Positions 46,875-57,552 of a stretch of 64,000 bases of DNA are shown here, in pieces. The translations under genes were made by a program, and so were the position numbers. Positions within the stretch are counted from its first letter, which is position 1; each line of letters begins with the position of its first letter. The DNA lies in the NCBI GenBank assembly GCA_949751835.1, contig CATKHK010000021.1:310001-374000 (forward strand). The letters are read 5' to 3'. The notes below the pieces were generated by a model. It saw only the letters and a program-made list of their open reading frames with translations. It was not told the origin of the DNA and made no database searches. Source of the stretch: Blepharisma japonicum (Eukaryota; Ciliophora; Heterotrichea; Heterotrichida; Blepharismidae).

Positions 46875-48275
46875 TTATTCAGTTAATAAGATATCCATGC
46901 TTTCTTGCACAATTGAGCTTCTTCTGGGATCTAATAGGTTTACTTCATCTAAAGATGGTACTTTATGCTTCTTTTTGCTATTTAACCTCTTAACCGCAGG
47001 CTCTATATCTGGAAGTTTATTTATCTCGCTTTTTCCAATAAAAAATTGGCTTTCATTCATTTCCAAAATCACGCAAGAGATATCATCAATCATCACATCT
47101 TCTTCCTCTACAATAGCAAACCATCTTGCTCTTGCTTCTTCGCATAAAAGTTGCGCAATACATGCATTTTCCTGTGAAATTACTTCGTCAGTTGGAATCT
47201 CAGAAATTTCTCTCTTACATTTGTTTCTATGATACTCAACAAAATTTACTACATCTTGGTTATCTAAGGCATCTCATATCCCGTCTGAAGCAACTACAAT
47301 AAAATAGTCGGATTCTGCTTTTAGCTGATATTCTGTACAAATAGGTGTTGAAATGACACCTATTCTGGTGCCCATGCCATCTCCTATTGAACGACTCATT
47401 GCTAGTCCTGGGGCGTTTACTGTTGATTCTCATACTCTGTAAGGGCCAATTTGGTTGCCGTTTTCGTCACGCGTTCTTTGAACCCGACCACCGCTTTTGA
47501 TTATTCTTGCATGCTCTTCTGGGTCTTCTGGTTTTTGGTCCTTTGTAAGCTGGATTGCTTTGATTTTTGGGTTTACTTCGCTATTTCTGCGAATTTTTAC
47601 TTCTTCTAAAACTTTTTTATCCTCTCCCCATAAAGCTGTAGGAGCTGGGCTAGTTTCAGGAGGTTCAGTGGTTGCAAGAATTGCTCTTGAATCTCCTAAG
47701 CTTGCACAATAAAGACTTTCATTATGATAATAAACTAAGACTTCTGTAGCTCCTGAATAATATGCGTCAAGTTTTGTAGAACCTTGCACGTCATCATCAC
47801 ACCTCTTTGTGATTTCATTTAGCAATTTCATCGGATCATCCTATTTTTTTTTTACCTCAAATCTTGATTTTCTGGTTAAGAAGAATTTCTCCGTTACTTC
47901 TCCACATCGTTTTGCCACTTTGTCTCCTTCAGGCCCATGCCCATCAAACAGTGCCAGCAAAACACTGTTCTCATCATTCAAAAATGTGCAGCAGTCTTGG
48001 CAAATTTTCGGGATTTCTCCCTTCGGATCAAACCCAGGCATCACACAAGCAGACGCCCACAATGTTTTGTTATCAATATTAAACCTCTTTGAGTATGCAA
48101 AGACAGGACTCGTGACACTGAATTCCACATCACACCTTTTTTGTTTTTTTGAAGCTGATTGGCGACACGATTTTATGTTCAGGACATTCTTTCTAGGATA
48201 TTCACGTAAGCTTGTAGACATAGACGGCAATTTTTCATTATTTTTTCTAGACGCTGCACTACTACAACAGCCCAT
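46875..48275 (-). CDS. PP2C-family protein phosphatase
   Basis: Exons 47856-48275 and 46875-47840, 461 aa, TGA as Trp in several places including GIWDAL. MGCCSSAAS suggests dual acylation. The Mg/Mn-dependent Ser/Thr phosphatase core is complete: FDGHG (~108), CASLGDSRAI, AMSRSIGD (~290) and VVASDGIWDAL (~323), with all three metal Asp present. The end MIDDISCVILEMNE is shared with the PP2C-fold protein at 35011-36420, so the two are paralogues about 11 kb apart. The C-terminal tail is basic (KRLNSKKKHKV). Confidence 0.92.
47841..47855 (-). other. 15-nt intron in the PP2C gene
   Basis: Minus-strand sequence GTAAAAAAAAAATAG between GAG (Glu) and GAT (Asp). Unspliced it yields FEVKKK and a stop inside the phosphatase core; spliced it gives RFEDDPMKLLNEITKRC. 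A is at position 10. Confidence 0.9.
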
Positions 48276-48291
48276 TTTCTAAAAAAATTGA

Positions 48292-49356
48292 TTAAAATTG
48301 AGGATTAATTTGGAGAATAAGAGGCTTTACCTTGGTGTCGTCCTGGTTCATCACAGATGAGCATTGAAAGTGCTGGATTAATCCTTGCCTTCCTTGTATG
48401 CGGGCATAGGCAAGAGCACAGATTTTTTCACTGTTAAACCTTTCCCAGCGCTTTCCATTGTACTCTTCATAGAACTTGACGATGGTAACAGGCTCCAAGA
48501 AGTTAATAAACGCGTACCCTACATTGCACTTGTTTTTAAAGTCAATTGGCAGGTAAAAGAAGTCATAAGTCTTTGAAAAATGCTTATCAATGCTATCTAG
48601 CAGCATCTGCTGGGTGTATTTGTTAGGGATGTTTTTGATCATTACCGTTGTCCTGGTTTCTTCTCCAGATAAAAGTGGTTCTAGCCTAATAATAAAAAAT
48701 ATTTTTTCTTCTTCGTCGAGAGGTTTTTTCCGTGGCTTTTTGCGATCATCATAAGGGCTTTCTCGGCTTGAACCTTCAGAGCCGAAGAAAAAGTAAGGAC
48801 TTGGAGATGTGGACTCTGAGCTTATGCTTAGATCAAGCTGCGAAGAAAGAAGAGGAGTGTCATGAAACTCATTTTCGAAGAATTGGTCTTCTTCAAATTC
48901 ATAGGGTTCTGAATAAGTCCGTTTAGAAGCTCTTACATCAAAATACCGAACTATTATATAAGCGCCTATTACTTCTGTGCTCATGATTTCTCCGTACCTA
49001 AGGTAAGCATGATAGTTAAAATTTGCTTGAGGAACAATTATATAGTCAGAAAATTTTGAGTCAGAACCTGCAGAAACATATGAAATGTCATATGTGAATT
49101 CTAATTCATTTTTAGCCTTTTCTGCATCGCGGATATCGTAATAGGCAATTCTGAAGATTCCGCAAGAAGCTCTGGATGGATCGAAAAGCTGAATTTCACC
49201 AAATGTTCTAGAATGGGCAAGTAAAGTAGGGATGCAAGGGACATTTGAAACTTCTAGCATTCGAGTAACTGCCACAGGTTCATCATGAGCATCAGTCAAA
49301 GACTCAAATACTTTAAGTCTCTTTCTTTTAGGTTGTTTACCTAAATAGCTTGACAT
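48292..49356 (-). CDS. Mei2-like RNA-binding protein
   Basis: ATG 49356 to stop at 48292, 354 aa. The C-terminal domain (~232-345) is the RRM unique to Mei2/TEL proteins: RTTVMIKNIPNKYTQQMLLD, then FFYLPIDFKNKCNVGYAFIN and the end CALAYARIQGRQGLIQHFQ. Fission-yeast Mei2 drives entry into meiosis, and plant homologues act in meiosis and development. The N-terminal half carries a weaker RRM-like fold (GEIQLFDPSRASCGIFRIAY). An upstream ATG at 49455 would add a hydrophobic stretch with no Mei2 match, so 49356 is preferred. A role in conjugation is inference. Confidence 0.9.
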   Translation of the reverse strand: MSSYLGKQPKRKRLKVFESLTDAHDEPVAVTRMLEVSNVPCIPTLLAHSRTFGEIQLFDPSRASCGIFRIAYYDIRDAEKAKNELEFTYDISYVSAGSDSKFSDYIIVPQANFNYHAYLRYGEIMSTEVIGAYIIVRYFDVRASKRTYSEPYEFEEDQFFENEFHDTPLLSSQLDLSISSESTSPSPYFFFGSEGSSRESPYDDRKKPRKKPLDEEEKIFFIIRLEPLLSGEETRTTVMIKNIPNKYTQQMLLDSIDKHFSKTYDFFYLPIDFKNKCNVGYAFINFLEPVTIVKFYEEYNGKRWERFNSEKICALAYARIQGRQGLIQHFQCSSVMNQDDTKVKPLILQINPQF

Positions 49357-50315
49357 ATTGCAGCCAATAAATATTAATATCCTGTATAAATCTCGATGCA
49401 AAATTCTGACATTAGCATTGGTAAAGATATACAGAAAATAAAAATACCAAGACATGCGTTGGAAATTAGATATAATTTGGGGATCATTATTTTTATAATT
49501 AAATTGTATGCTTATATCATTTTAATTAGGAATAATCGCAAATGCTGAAAAAATTAATTTCAACTAATAAGATTTAAATGTAAATGAGATGCTAGGCTAG
49601 CATAAGGTCTTGTTTCACTTATTGAATTTTACTGGCAATTTAGCAAAATTTTATTTTGCTAAAAATTGAAAATAATAAAAAATTATAGAGAATTTAGGTT
49701 TAATAGAAAATGCTTATAATTTACTAATATATTTGCAGCTAATTGATGTAAAAGCAAATAAAAAGAAATTTTCTATTTGTCATAAAGTAAATAAAATATT
49801 AAATTGTAAAACTGTTAATTATTAAGTTATATGAAATCCCTTAAATAAAAATTGCAAAAATGGCTGAATATTTATTGTTTCAAGTAATAGAATATTGAGG
49901 GCGCAAGCTGGGTCATTCTCGGGGAGGATGGTGTCAGGTTGAAGAGGTTTCTTGTGTTCCACGTGCGTTTAGTACTGAGGACCCGATGATTCCTTAGCCT
50001 CTTAACTTTCACAGTTAAAGGCATTCAATATTTGACTCCTGATAACTTGATTATATATCTGGTGGTCTGCGACCTCTTTTATTTTTTTTTAAAGTTTTTA
50101 TCTAGTTAATTCATTGAAATTTATTTCTGAAAAGTGTAAATCATAAATTGCTTTATATTTTTAAAATGAAGCTGACTAAAGACTTAAGCGTTATAAGCAT
50201 TTAAGGGTAAATCATACCATGCATTATCAATCATAAAATTAGTTTTATTTTAAAATAATTTTTTAAAAATAATGCTTGGTCCGTAAGAATTTCATTAAAT
50301 TTGAAATTTAATTAT
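49357..50315. other. Intergenic spacer holding one structured RNA candidate
   Basis: About 960 bp between divergent genes. Outside the block at 49891-50090, described separately, I see only AT-rich DNA. Confidence 0.45.
49891..50090 (+). ncRNA. Candidate Pol III-type structured RNA, about 190 nt
   Basis: A GC-rich island in an AT-rich spacer. Pairings seen directly: AATATTGA (49891-49898) with TCAATATT (50025-50032); AAGAGGT (49942-49948) with ACCTCTT (50072-50078); hairpin TTAACT/AGTTAA (50002-50007 with 50013-50018); hairpin GGTC/GACC (50064-50067 with 50071-50074). It ends at a T-run from 50082, as Pol III transcripts do. The two long-range helices interlock, so they may form a pseudoknot or alternative folds. 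I find no Sm site, SRP helix-8, U6, RNase P CR-I/V or CCCTAACA-type telomerase template, so it is unnamed. Confidence 0.5.
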
Positions 50316-50993
50316 ATGGGTCTATCTTCATCTGTACAGGCAAATGAACAAAAGAGAAAGATAAAATCTTGGCAGAGTATGTCTCATAAACGCAATTTCA
50401 CAGAAAGTGATGCAGTTTATGATAAAACTGACATTTTGAGTTCTTTTGACTCAGATTTTTCAATGAATAGTCCAAGGCTTCAATCAAAATTATTAATGAT
50501 GAATTTGAAGTACATAAGAAATAGAATAATTTCTCAAAAGGAATTAAATAAAATATGCAAATATGACCATTTAACTCCAAAAACAATTGAAGCTAGAGTA
50601 GCAGCAACAATATTTTATTGAGGAGAATATACAGAGAAATATGTGGATGGAGTTCTGGTTGAAAAAAATATTTATAGTTTTATTATAAATCTAATAGAAG
50701 GTGGGGATGATTCGGAAAAGTGATGGGGTGTAAAAGCATTATATCAACTTTCTGACATAGAAAATCTACAAGAAGAAATAAGAAAAATGGTTTCACCTGA
50801 AAATTTAATTAAAATTTTACCCTCTTTGTCTCAAGATTCAAGATGTGAAATAGGAAAAATTCTAAGAATTTTATATTTTGAAGGTCTTATTTTTTATGGG
50901 AAATATTTGAAACCCATTTCAAAGAAAATTTTATGAAATCATATAAACGACTTTGACATTCTTACTCAAAATTGTATAAAGAAATACAAATAA
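50316..50993 (+). CDS. 225-aa acylated helical-repeat protein
   Basis: ATG 50316 to TAA 50991-50993, with TGA as Trp at 50619, ~50721 and ~50934. The N-terminus MGLSSSVQANEQKRK fits N-myristoylation followed by a basic patch. From residue ~70 the sequence looks like armadillo-type helices (ARVAATIFYWGEYTEKYV, WGVKALYQLSDIENLQEEIR). A membrane-anchored ARM-like adaptor is plausible; no family named. Confidence 0.65.
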
Positions 50994-51079
50994 TGTAATT
51001 ATGCATTTAAATAATTATACTTACTAAATACTGCAATTATTTTTTCATTAGAATGTTAACATAATGCCGAATAATCTAT

Positions 51080-52669
51080 ATGGACATTAAAACAAAATTA
51101 CAAATGAACCAATCAGCATCTAAAACTTACAAGAAAGAAAATATTGGTCTTGCATCGCCTAAAACAGCGATAAGTCTACTTAAAAAGAATCTTGTTAGTT
51201 CGTCTAGAGGCACTAAGAACTTAGAAAAAAGCGCACATTCGTCTGAAAAAACTTTAAGACCACTTGACAATCCCAGTTTTAAATTAAAAGCCAAAAATTC
51301 TCAAAACACCTCAAAAGCCAGCCTGAAATTAGGATCACCGTCATCAATTCAGAGCCTGATAAAAGTTTATTCCTCACGCACAGAATTAAAAAAAAATGTG
51401 AGAGGGGCAGGAGTTCAATCAGCAACCCATAACAATTCAGCAGCATCCTTAAGCCACTTGAACTTTTCCCTGAAAAACTCAGTAATATTATCCCCAAAGC
51501 AGGAAACAGTATTTCCAATTACCCCAAAGGTCGCTTTAACCCAGTTTTTATCAGAACTAAGTGAATACGAAAAAGGTGAAATATTGGAATATCCAGATAT
51601 TTACTATTTTGGAAGGGGAAACTGCAAAATCCAGCCAAATCCTCTAGGAAGAAATAGAGGATACGATGATGATAGAGCTGATTATTACTTGATCAAAGGA
51701 GACCACATTGCCTACCGTTATGAAATTGTAAGTTTGCTAGGAAAAGGCAGTTTTGGGCAAGTTTGCTTGTGCTATGATTGGAAAAGGCATGAACAAACAG
51801 CACTAAAAATAATCAGAAATAAAAAAAAATTCCATCAGCAAGCGACTGTGGAAATCAGAGTTTTAAAAACTTTGCTAGAAAATGACCTCGAAGATAAAAA
51901 TAATATCGTGAGGATTCGAAATTACTTTATTTTTCGAAATCACATATGTATGACTTTTGAACTTTTGGGTTTCAATTTATACGAACTTTTAAAAAACAAT
52001 AAATATGAAGGCTTATCAATAACCCTCATTAGAAAATTTGCGATTCAGCTATTAGTTGCTTTAAAGTACATTAAAGATGAAAATATAGTTCATTGCGATT
52101 TAAAACCAGAAAACATCTTATTGCGTAGCAATGATAAAGCGTTTATCAAAGTGATTGATTTCGGATCATCGTGCTTTTTAAACGAAAGAGTGTATACCTA
52201 TATTCAAAGCCGCTTCTACAGAGCACCTGAAATAATATTAGGAATCCCTTATACGATGGCAATTGATATGTGATCGTTTGGCTGCATTATGTTTGAGCTG
52301 TATACAGGGCAGCCTTTATTCCCTGGAGAAAGCGAGCATGAGCAGCTTATTTTAATCATGGAAGTTTGTGGAGTGCCTCCTGCTAATGTGCTGGAACAAA
52401 GCACGAAATTTGATATGTTTTTTAGTGAAAATAATGAGCCTAAAATCATCCCAAATAAGCATGGAGTTATTAAATATCCGGGAACCAAAAATTTAGAACA
52501 GTTATTGAATTGCTCGAATGAGCAGTTTTTTGATTTCATTAAGAGATGTTTGGATTTTGACCCAGAGACAAGAATCACCCCGATTGAAGCTATGGAGCAC
52601 CCATGGATAGTTGACCCTGGGCAAAAGTCAAAGAAAAAAATCCATTTGAATCGTAGGCCAAAAAATTAG
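51080..52669 (+). CDS. DYRK-family protein kinase
   Basis: ATG 51080 to TAG 52669, 529 aa, TGA as Trp at 52271 (DM-W-SFGCIMFEL). DYRKs autophosphorylate a Tyr in the activation loop and then act as Ser/Thr kinases. The DH box (YDDDRADYYLIKGDHIAYRY) before the kinase domain marks the DYRK2/4 class. The Gly loop LGKGSFGQV, ALKII Lys, HCDLKPENILL (~336), DFGSS and the YTY activation loop in VYTYIQSRFYRAPE (~371) are all intact. The first 190 residues are a disordered Ser/Lys-rich tail. Confidence 0.94.
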
Positions 52670-53024
52670 ATTATTTGTTAATCAACGTTATGTATTAATT
52701 TATTTTAAATTATGGCATCAAATCAATGCTATGCTGAATTTATAGGAAAATAGTTGATTTTAATATTTTATAGCGATAATTTTTAAGTACGTTTTTCTAT
52801 TATCCAGGATAAAATTATTATTGGAATGGCATTCGAAGTGGTTTAAAATTAAATAGATTGCTTAATTATATGCATAATTGCATTAATCTAGCAGTTGCTT
52901 CTTAAGAGGATAAAAAATAGCTCTTAAATTAACATTTATAGTTTTGTTATTAACTTTTAATTTTAAATTGATTTCTGTGTTAATTAATTTTTACATTAAA
53001 AATTTATATTGCCATTAATTAATC
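52670..53024. other. Intergenic between convergent genes, nothing recognised
   Basis: AT-rich 355-bp gap with no frame or structure of note. Confidence 0.4.
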
Positions 53025-53921
53025 TTAAATATTCGAATTTTCTTCCAAAATTTTATTGTTCTCGCCTTTATAAACACGAACCATTTTCAAAGTTCTCAAT
53101 AGCTCCATCGATTTCATTCTTGAATATTCCTTTTTCTTAGGTATTGTTTGTGACAATTTGCCAATTAATTCTTCTTTAGATAGTGTTTTAACAATTTGCG
53201 GTAGTAATCTCTCTTTTAATTTAGCATAAGCCAAAGTCGATGAAAAAGTTGGCTTCATAAAATTGCCTGTTGACGACCTTCTTATCTTTTCACTTTCCTT
53301 TTTAAACTGATTTAAACCCAATTTCTCTGTTTTATTAAAAGAAACAGCTGATTCTAGCCCTGAGCTTGTAGTTTTACTGTGGCTTCTTGATTTGATTTTG
53401 TTTATACTTACAACTGAAACTGATCTTCTTAAGTGATCCAGTTTTGGAGGAGGTATATTTATTGCTTTTATTATTTCGTCTTTTTCTTCTTCTACAGATT
53501 CTTGCTTCTTCATTAAATCACTTTCAGGAACTCTGCTCTTTTTTCTCAACTCAGTCGTTTTTTGAAGGAAATTTGCAATTGTATCAATTTTTGCTTCTTC
53601 AGATGCAAAAACATTTATTTCCCTTGGGCTTTTACTTCTTTTTTCGTCAGAGTTTATATCGTTAACACTTTTTGTGAGTTCGTAGCCTTTAGTAGGAGAA
53701 TTCAGCCTAACAACTCGTCCAGCTCTTAGAACATTTCCAACTTTGTCAACAGATATAGGCATTCGTTTTTCTCTATTGTTTAAAATTCGACTGATTACAG
53801 ATTTTCTTTGAGTTTTCGGTATATCGCTATCTCTATAAGGGATTTTTTCTTTTGCTGCATCTCCATCGGCTGTAACCAAGTATTGGGGAAATAGTCCAGA
53901 TTCAGAGAGCGCTGCATCCAT
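53025..53921 (-). CDS. 298-aa basic hypothetical protein
   Basis: ATG 53921 to TAA 53025, uninterrupted. Basic and Ser/Lys-rich, largely disordered (KIKSRSHSKTTSSGLES). A helical end (TLAYAKLKERLLPQIVKTLS, then GKLSQTIPKKKEYSRMKSME) may be the folded part. It lies tail-to-head with the branching enzyme (stop 53978). No family recognised. Confidence 0.72.
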   Translation of the reverse strand: MDAALSESGLFPQYLVTADGDAAKEKIPYRDSDIPKTQRKSVISRILNNREKRMPISVDKVGNVLRAGRVVRLNSPTKGYELTKSVNDINSDEKRSKSPREINVFASEEAKIDTIANFLQKTTELRKKSRVPESDLMKKQESVEEEKDEIIKAINIPPPKLDHLRRSVSVVSINKIKSRSHSKTTSSGLESAVSFNKTEKLGLNQFKKESEKIRRSSTGNFMKPTFSSTLAYAKLKERLLPQIVKTLSKEELIGKLSQTIPKKKEYSRMKSMELLRTLKMVRVYKGENNKILEENSNI

Positions 53922-53977
53922 TTTTAATATAGCAGTATTTTATTTTAATTTAATTATTAGACTGATTGTGATAATCT

Positions 53978-56218
53978 TTAAAGAGTCTCATCTTTCTCTT
54001 TTGTCTCAATTTCTTTTGCTTTAATTCTGATTTTTTCTTCTTTTTCATCTAAAATTAATATATCAACCGTTGCAGTTACAAGCGCTTCATAGCTACTCTG
54101 CTTTTCATTTTTAGCCTCTATTTCTTTTAGTTCTTGCACTGTTTTCAGTCCATATTTTATCCTTTCTTCATCATTTATTAATGGTTTTACAATAATGCCA
54201 GTTCTGCTCGGTAAGTACATTTGAATATAATTTGATCTTCCATTTCAAGGAGTCTTCATAATAGGGAATGGAATTTCATGTCCATGTTGAAGCCTTCCAT
54301 GACCATAAAACTTTCTTTCATCTGTGTCCATTTCGATTATATGCTCATATGGCCATTTAGTCCCAACTCTATAGTGCTCAAAACTCTGTGTGGGATGAAA
54401 GTTGAACACAAAAAGCCTGCTTCCTCGTTCAAAAGTGATGATTTTGTCTTTTTCATGGACAGTATAGTACTGATCATTAGAAGTAAGCCAATGAGCTTCT
54501 TCTTCTAAAAAATTCATAGCACGATCAAATTCCCATAAATAATGATAATAAAGATTGGGGTCATCTCTTAAATGCCATTGTCGGCGACAATAATGGTAAG
54601 ACCATCCATTTCCTTCTCTTGGAAAATCAACCCATTCAGGGTGTCCAAACTCATTTCCCATAAAATTTAAATACCCTTCTCCTCCCATTACTTGAGTTAT
54701 AAGTCTAATTAATTTATGAAGAGCAATTCCTCTATCAATTCCAAATGTATATTCAGTTTTTACTGACATATTTGTATAAATCTCAGCCCCAAATAGCTTC
54801 ATAGCAATTGTGTTATCGCCAACAATACTTTGGTCATGGCTTTCAGCATAAGCAATGCATTTTTCATTCCACCTTCTATTTGTTAGAGTAAATACTATAT
54901 CTCCCATACTCCAGTGATCATCTTTTTCTTCTTTTAATAATTTTATCCATTTATCAGGTACTGACATATTAAGCCTATAATCAAACCCAAATCCTCCATC
55001 TGAGATCGGTCTTACAAGCGTAGGCATCCCTGAGACATCTTCTGCTATAGTAATTGCGTTCGGATTCAGCTGGTGGATTAAGTCATTGGCAAGCATAATA
55101 TATGTATGAGCATCAGTATCAACCACATTTTCATTAAAATATTCATGGTAATCGCCTGAAAAAGAAAATCTTATCCCATGATGTTTATAAAGCATTGAAG
55201 TAATTCCATCAAATCTGAAACCATCAAAATGGTATTCATCTATATACCATCGAAGATTGGATAATAAAAATCTTAAGCATTCTCAGTTTTTATAATTAAA
55301 TAATCTTGAGTCCCACATGTCATGTCTCCCTTTTCTTCCTGCATGAAAATAGTAATGATCTGACCCATCAAAGCGGTTTATGCCATCCAAAACATTTGTG
55401 CTGGCATGGCTATGTATTAAATCCAAAAACACATGAACTCCATATAAATGTGCTGTATCTATCAAGTGTTTTAGCTCATCTGGGGTTCCATATCGACTGC
55501 TGATTGCAAAAAAATTCGTCACATGGTAGCCAAAACTCCCATAATAAGAATGCTCCATAATTGCCATAAGCTGTATTGCGTTGTACCCAGTTTCCACTAT
55601 TTTTGGTATCACATTTTCAGCGAAATCATTGTAAGTATTTATAATTCCATGCTCAGAGCTCATTCCTATATGTGCTTCATAGATTTTTAAAGCTCTTAAT
55701 GCTTCTGGTCGGGGATGATGCCATTTATAAGGCTCATCAGGATCTCAAAACACAGCATCAAAACCTTTGGAAGCTTCGTCTTGAACACAATAAGTTGCCC
55801 ATGCAGGAATTCTATCTACTCATTTGCCGTCTTTTATTTTCAGCCCAGCTTTTAATTTCTGACCATGAGTGATAGGACAAGAATTATTTTCGTTTGGAAT
55901 AAAAATAGTCCATACACCATATTGATCACGCTTTCCTACATATTGATTCCGTTGTCAATTATTGAAATCTCCAAATAGGTAAAGCGAAATTGCCTCTGGA
56001 GCTCATTCTTTATAAATGATTCCTTCAGGAGTTTTGTGGACCCCAAAAGTGTTATAACTTAAGGCGAATTGTAAAAGAGACCCCTCAGCCATTTCAATTT
56101 CTTGTTTTTTGGAGAGGTAGTGCTCGTGCCGGGATTTTATATGGCTACTAAAGTTTTCGAGATAAGGGTCGTCCAATAAAACTCGCAATTTTTGACATTT
56201 TTGATCAGAGTTAGACAT
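53978..56218 (-). CDS. GBE1: 1,4-alpha-glucan (glycogen) branching enzyme
   Basis: ATG 56218 to stop at 53978, 746 aa (human GBE1 is 702), with TGA as Trp at 56003, 55955, 55820, 55745, 55283 and 54245 among others. It makes the alpha-1,6 branches of glycogen or amylopectin. Order: helical N-terminus ([18 protein letters not shown]), CBM48 module ([17 protein letters not shown]), GH13 barrel with nucleophile Asp in FDGFRFDG (~333), acid Glu in [10 protein letters not shown] (~389) and SHDQ (~461), and the C-terminal sheet ending [12 protein letters not shown] charged ~65-residue tail after that is unusual. The start is set by the family; the ATG at 56389 is too far up. Confidence 0.96.
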
Positions 56219-56370
56219 TATATTAAAAATTAGATATAGCGTTTCCATATAACAAAATAGCCTGACCATTTTATCTGAAATTGAGGTCATAATTATTTCT
56301 TGTCTATCAAGTATTGATATTTTCAAAAATAATTTTCTCACACCAAAATGAAATCTAAAAATAAATATAT

Positions 56371-57411
56371 ATGCGTTCAGTATCAGCACTTAAGTGGTAC
56401 CCAAAGGGTAACACCAGCGACAACGACGCTTCTGTCCGATCTTTAGTAGACTCAGACAGTGATGGAATGATGTCTCTTCCTTCACATTCCTCAGCTTACT
56501 CTCGAATCTTCAGCAAGCAAAACCAAAAATCCAATCTTTTGCCTACCTTCTTAAGAAAAGGTGTAACCCGAAGCACCTTAACACAAGGAAATTTATCAAA
56601 ATTTAAATTAGGGTGTTGTGCAGAGGTTCTTTTCAGCTCTCCAACTCCATCTGTTCATGATGAGCCACAATACTCAGAACTTGAGCACGAAATAATCCAA
56701 AGACTTAGAGAGCTGGAACCTTCAAATAAAATCAACTCAATTGAACTGGGGAAAATTAAAGACGCTTTTCTTTGGATTTTTGATCCAAGATTTGGAGAAG
56801 AAAGAAAAGTTTTTAAAATTGGCCACAGAAAAATTCTCTCAGACAAATTCTTAATATTCAGGGAAGGATTTAGTATCAATGAAGAAATCCTGAACTGCTA
56901 TATGTCGACTATTGTACAAATGAACCGGAATTTATTGAATTATAACAAAGTAGCTGCAAAGGTGATAATTGCGGATTCCCAGTTCTCAGAAGCCTTGATT
57001 CTTAAAGGGAGATCAATTATTCAACCGAAAGTTAATATTTTGAACTATGATTTATTGATGTTTCCAGTATACACAACTTATTGGTCACTTCTAGTGGTGA
57101 ATATGAATTTAAATACAATCACGTATTTTGATCCGTTTACAAATGTCACAGATACTGAAATTTTTACAAAAATTATAAATAAATTTATTCACAGAGCTGT
57201 AAGAGCACAAAAACTGACGACTGAACACATACCGGAATTTAGGTATAGAGCTTCTGAATGCTTCAGAGGAAGTGGGGTTGATAGCGGGGTAATTATATGC
57301 AATATTGCAGAATCACTTGCAATTGGAAAACAGATTATTGCAAATCAGTCTTCTATAAGCACATATAGGAGGCAAATGATGATTACTTTAATCAAAGCAA
57401 GTCTTCAATAA
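56371..57411 (+). CDS. Ulp1/SENP-fold protein lacking catalytic His and Cys
   Basis: ATG 56371 to TAA 57411, 346 aa, uninterrupted. Residues ~150-346 follow the C48 SUMO-protease fold: FREGFSINEEILNCYMSTI (canonical WLNDEVINFYL), a central linker, TTYWSLLVVNMNLNTITYFD and GVDSGVIICNIAESL. In active enzymes the strand reads H-W and the last motif D-C-G. Here the His position is Tyr237 (TAT, 57079-57081) and the Cys is Ser305 (AGC, 57283-57285); only Asp254 remains. It is probably a SUMO-binding pseudoprotease. The N-terminal 140 residues are disordered. It diverges from the GBE gene, 152 bp between starts. Confidence 0.85.
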   Translation: MRSVSALKWYPKGNTSDNDASVRSLVDSDSDGMMSLPSHSSAYSRIFSKQNQKSNLLPTFLRKGVTRSTLTQGNLSKFKLGCCAEVLFSSPTPSVHDEPQYSELEHEIIQRLRELEPSNKINSIELGKIKDAFLWIFDPRFGEERKVFKIGHRKILSDKFLIFREGFSINEEILNCYMSTIVQMNRNLLNYNKVAAKVIIADSQFSEALILKGRSIIQPKVNILNYDLLMFPVYTTYWSLLVVNMNLNTITYFDPFTNVTDTEIFTKIINKFIHRAVRAQKLTTEHIPEFRYRASECFRGSGVDSGVIICNIAESLAIGKQIIANQSSISTYRRQMMITLIKASLQ

Positions 57412-57552
57412 CAAATTTAATAATTTAATTATTGGAAAAAATAATGTTTCTAAAAGGAAGACTTTTGCTTTTCTAAGGTATTCAGTTTAGTAAAAGATAT
57501 GCAAAAAATAATATAATTGCAATATTTTTGATTAATTTAGATTTTTATTGTT

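Noticed and set aside
49891-50090. Telomerase RNA
   Set aside because: No template for the heterotrich CCCTAACA-type repeat is present on this strand.
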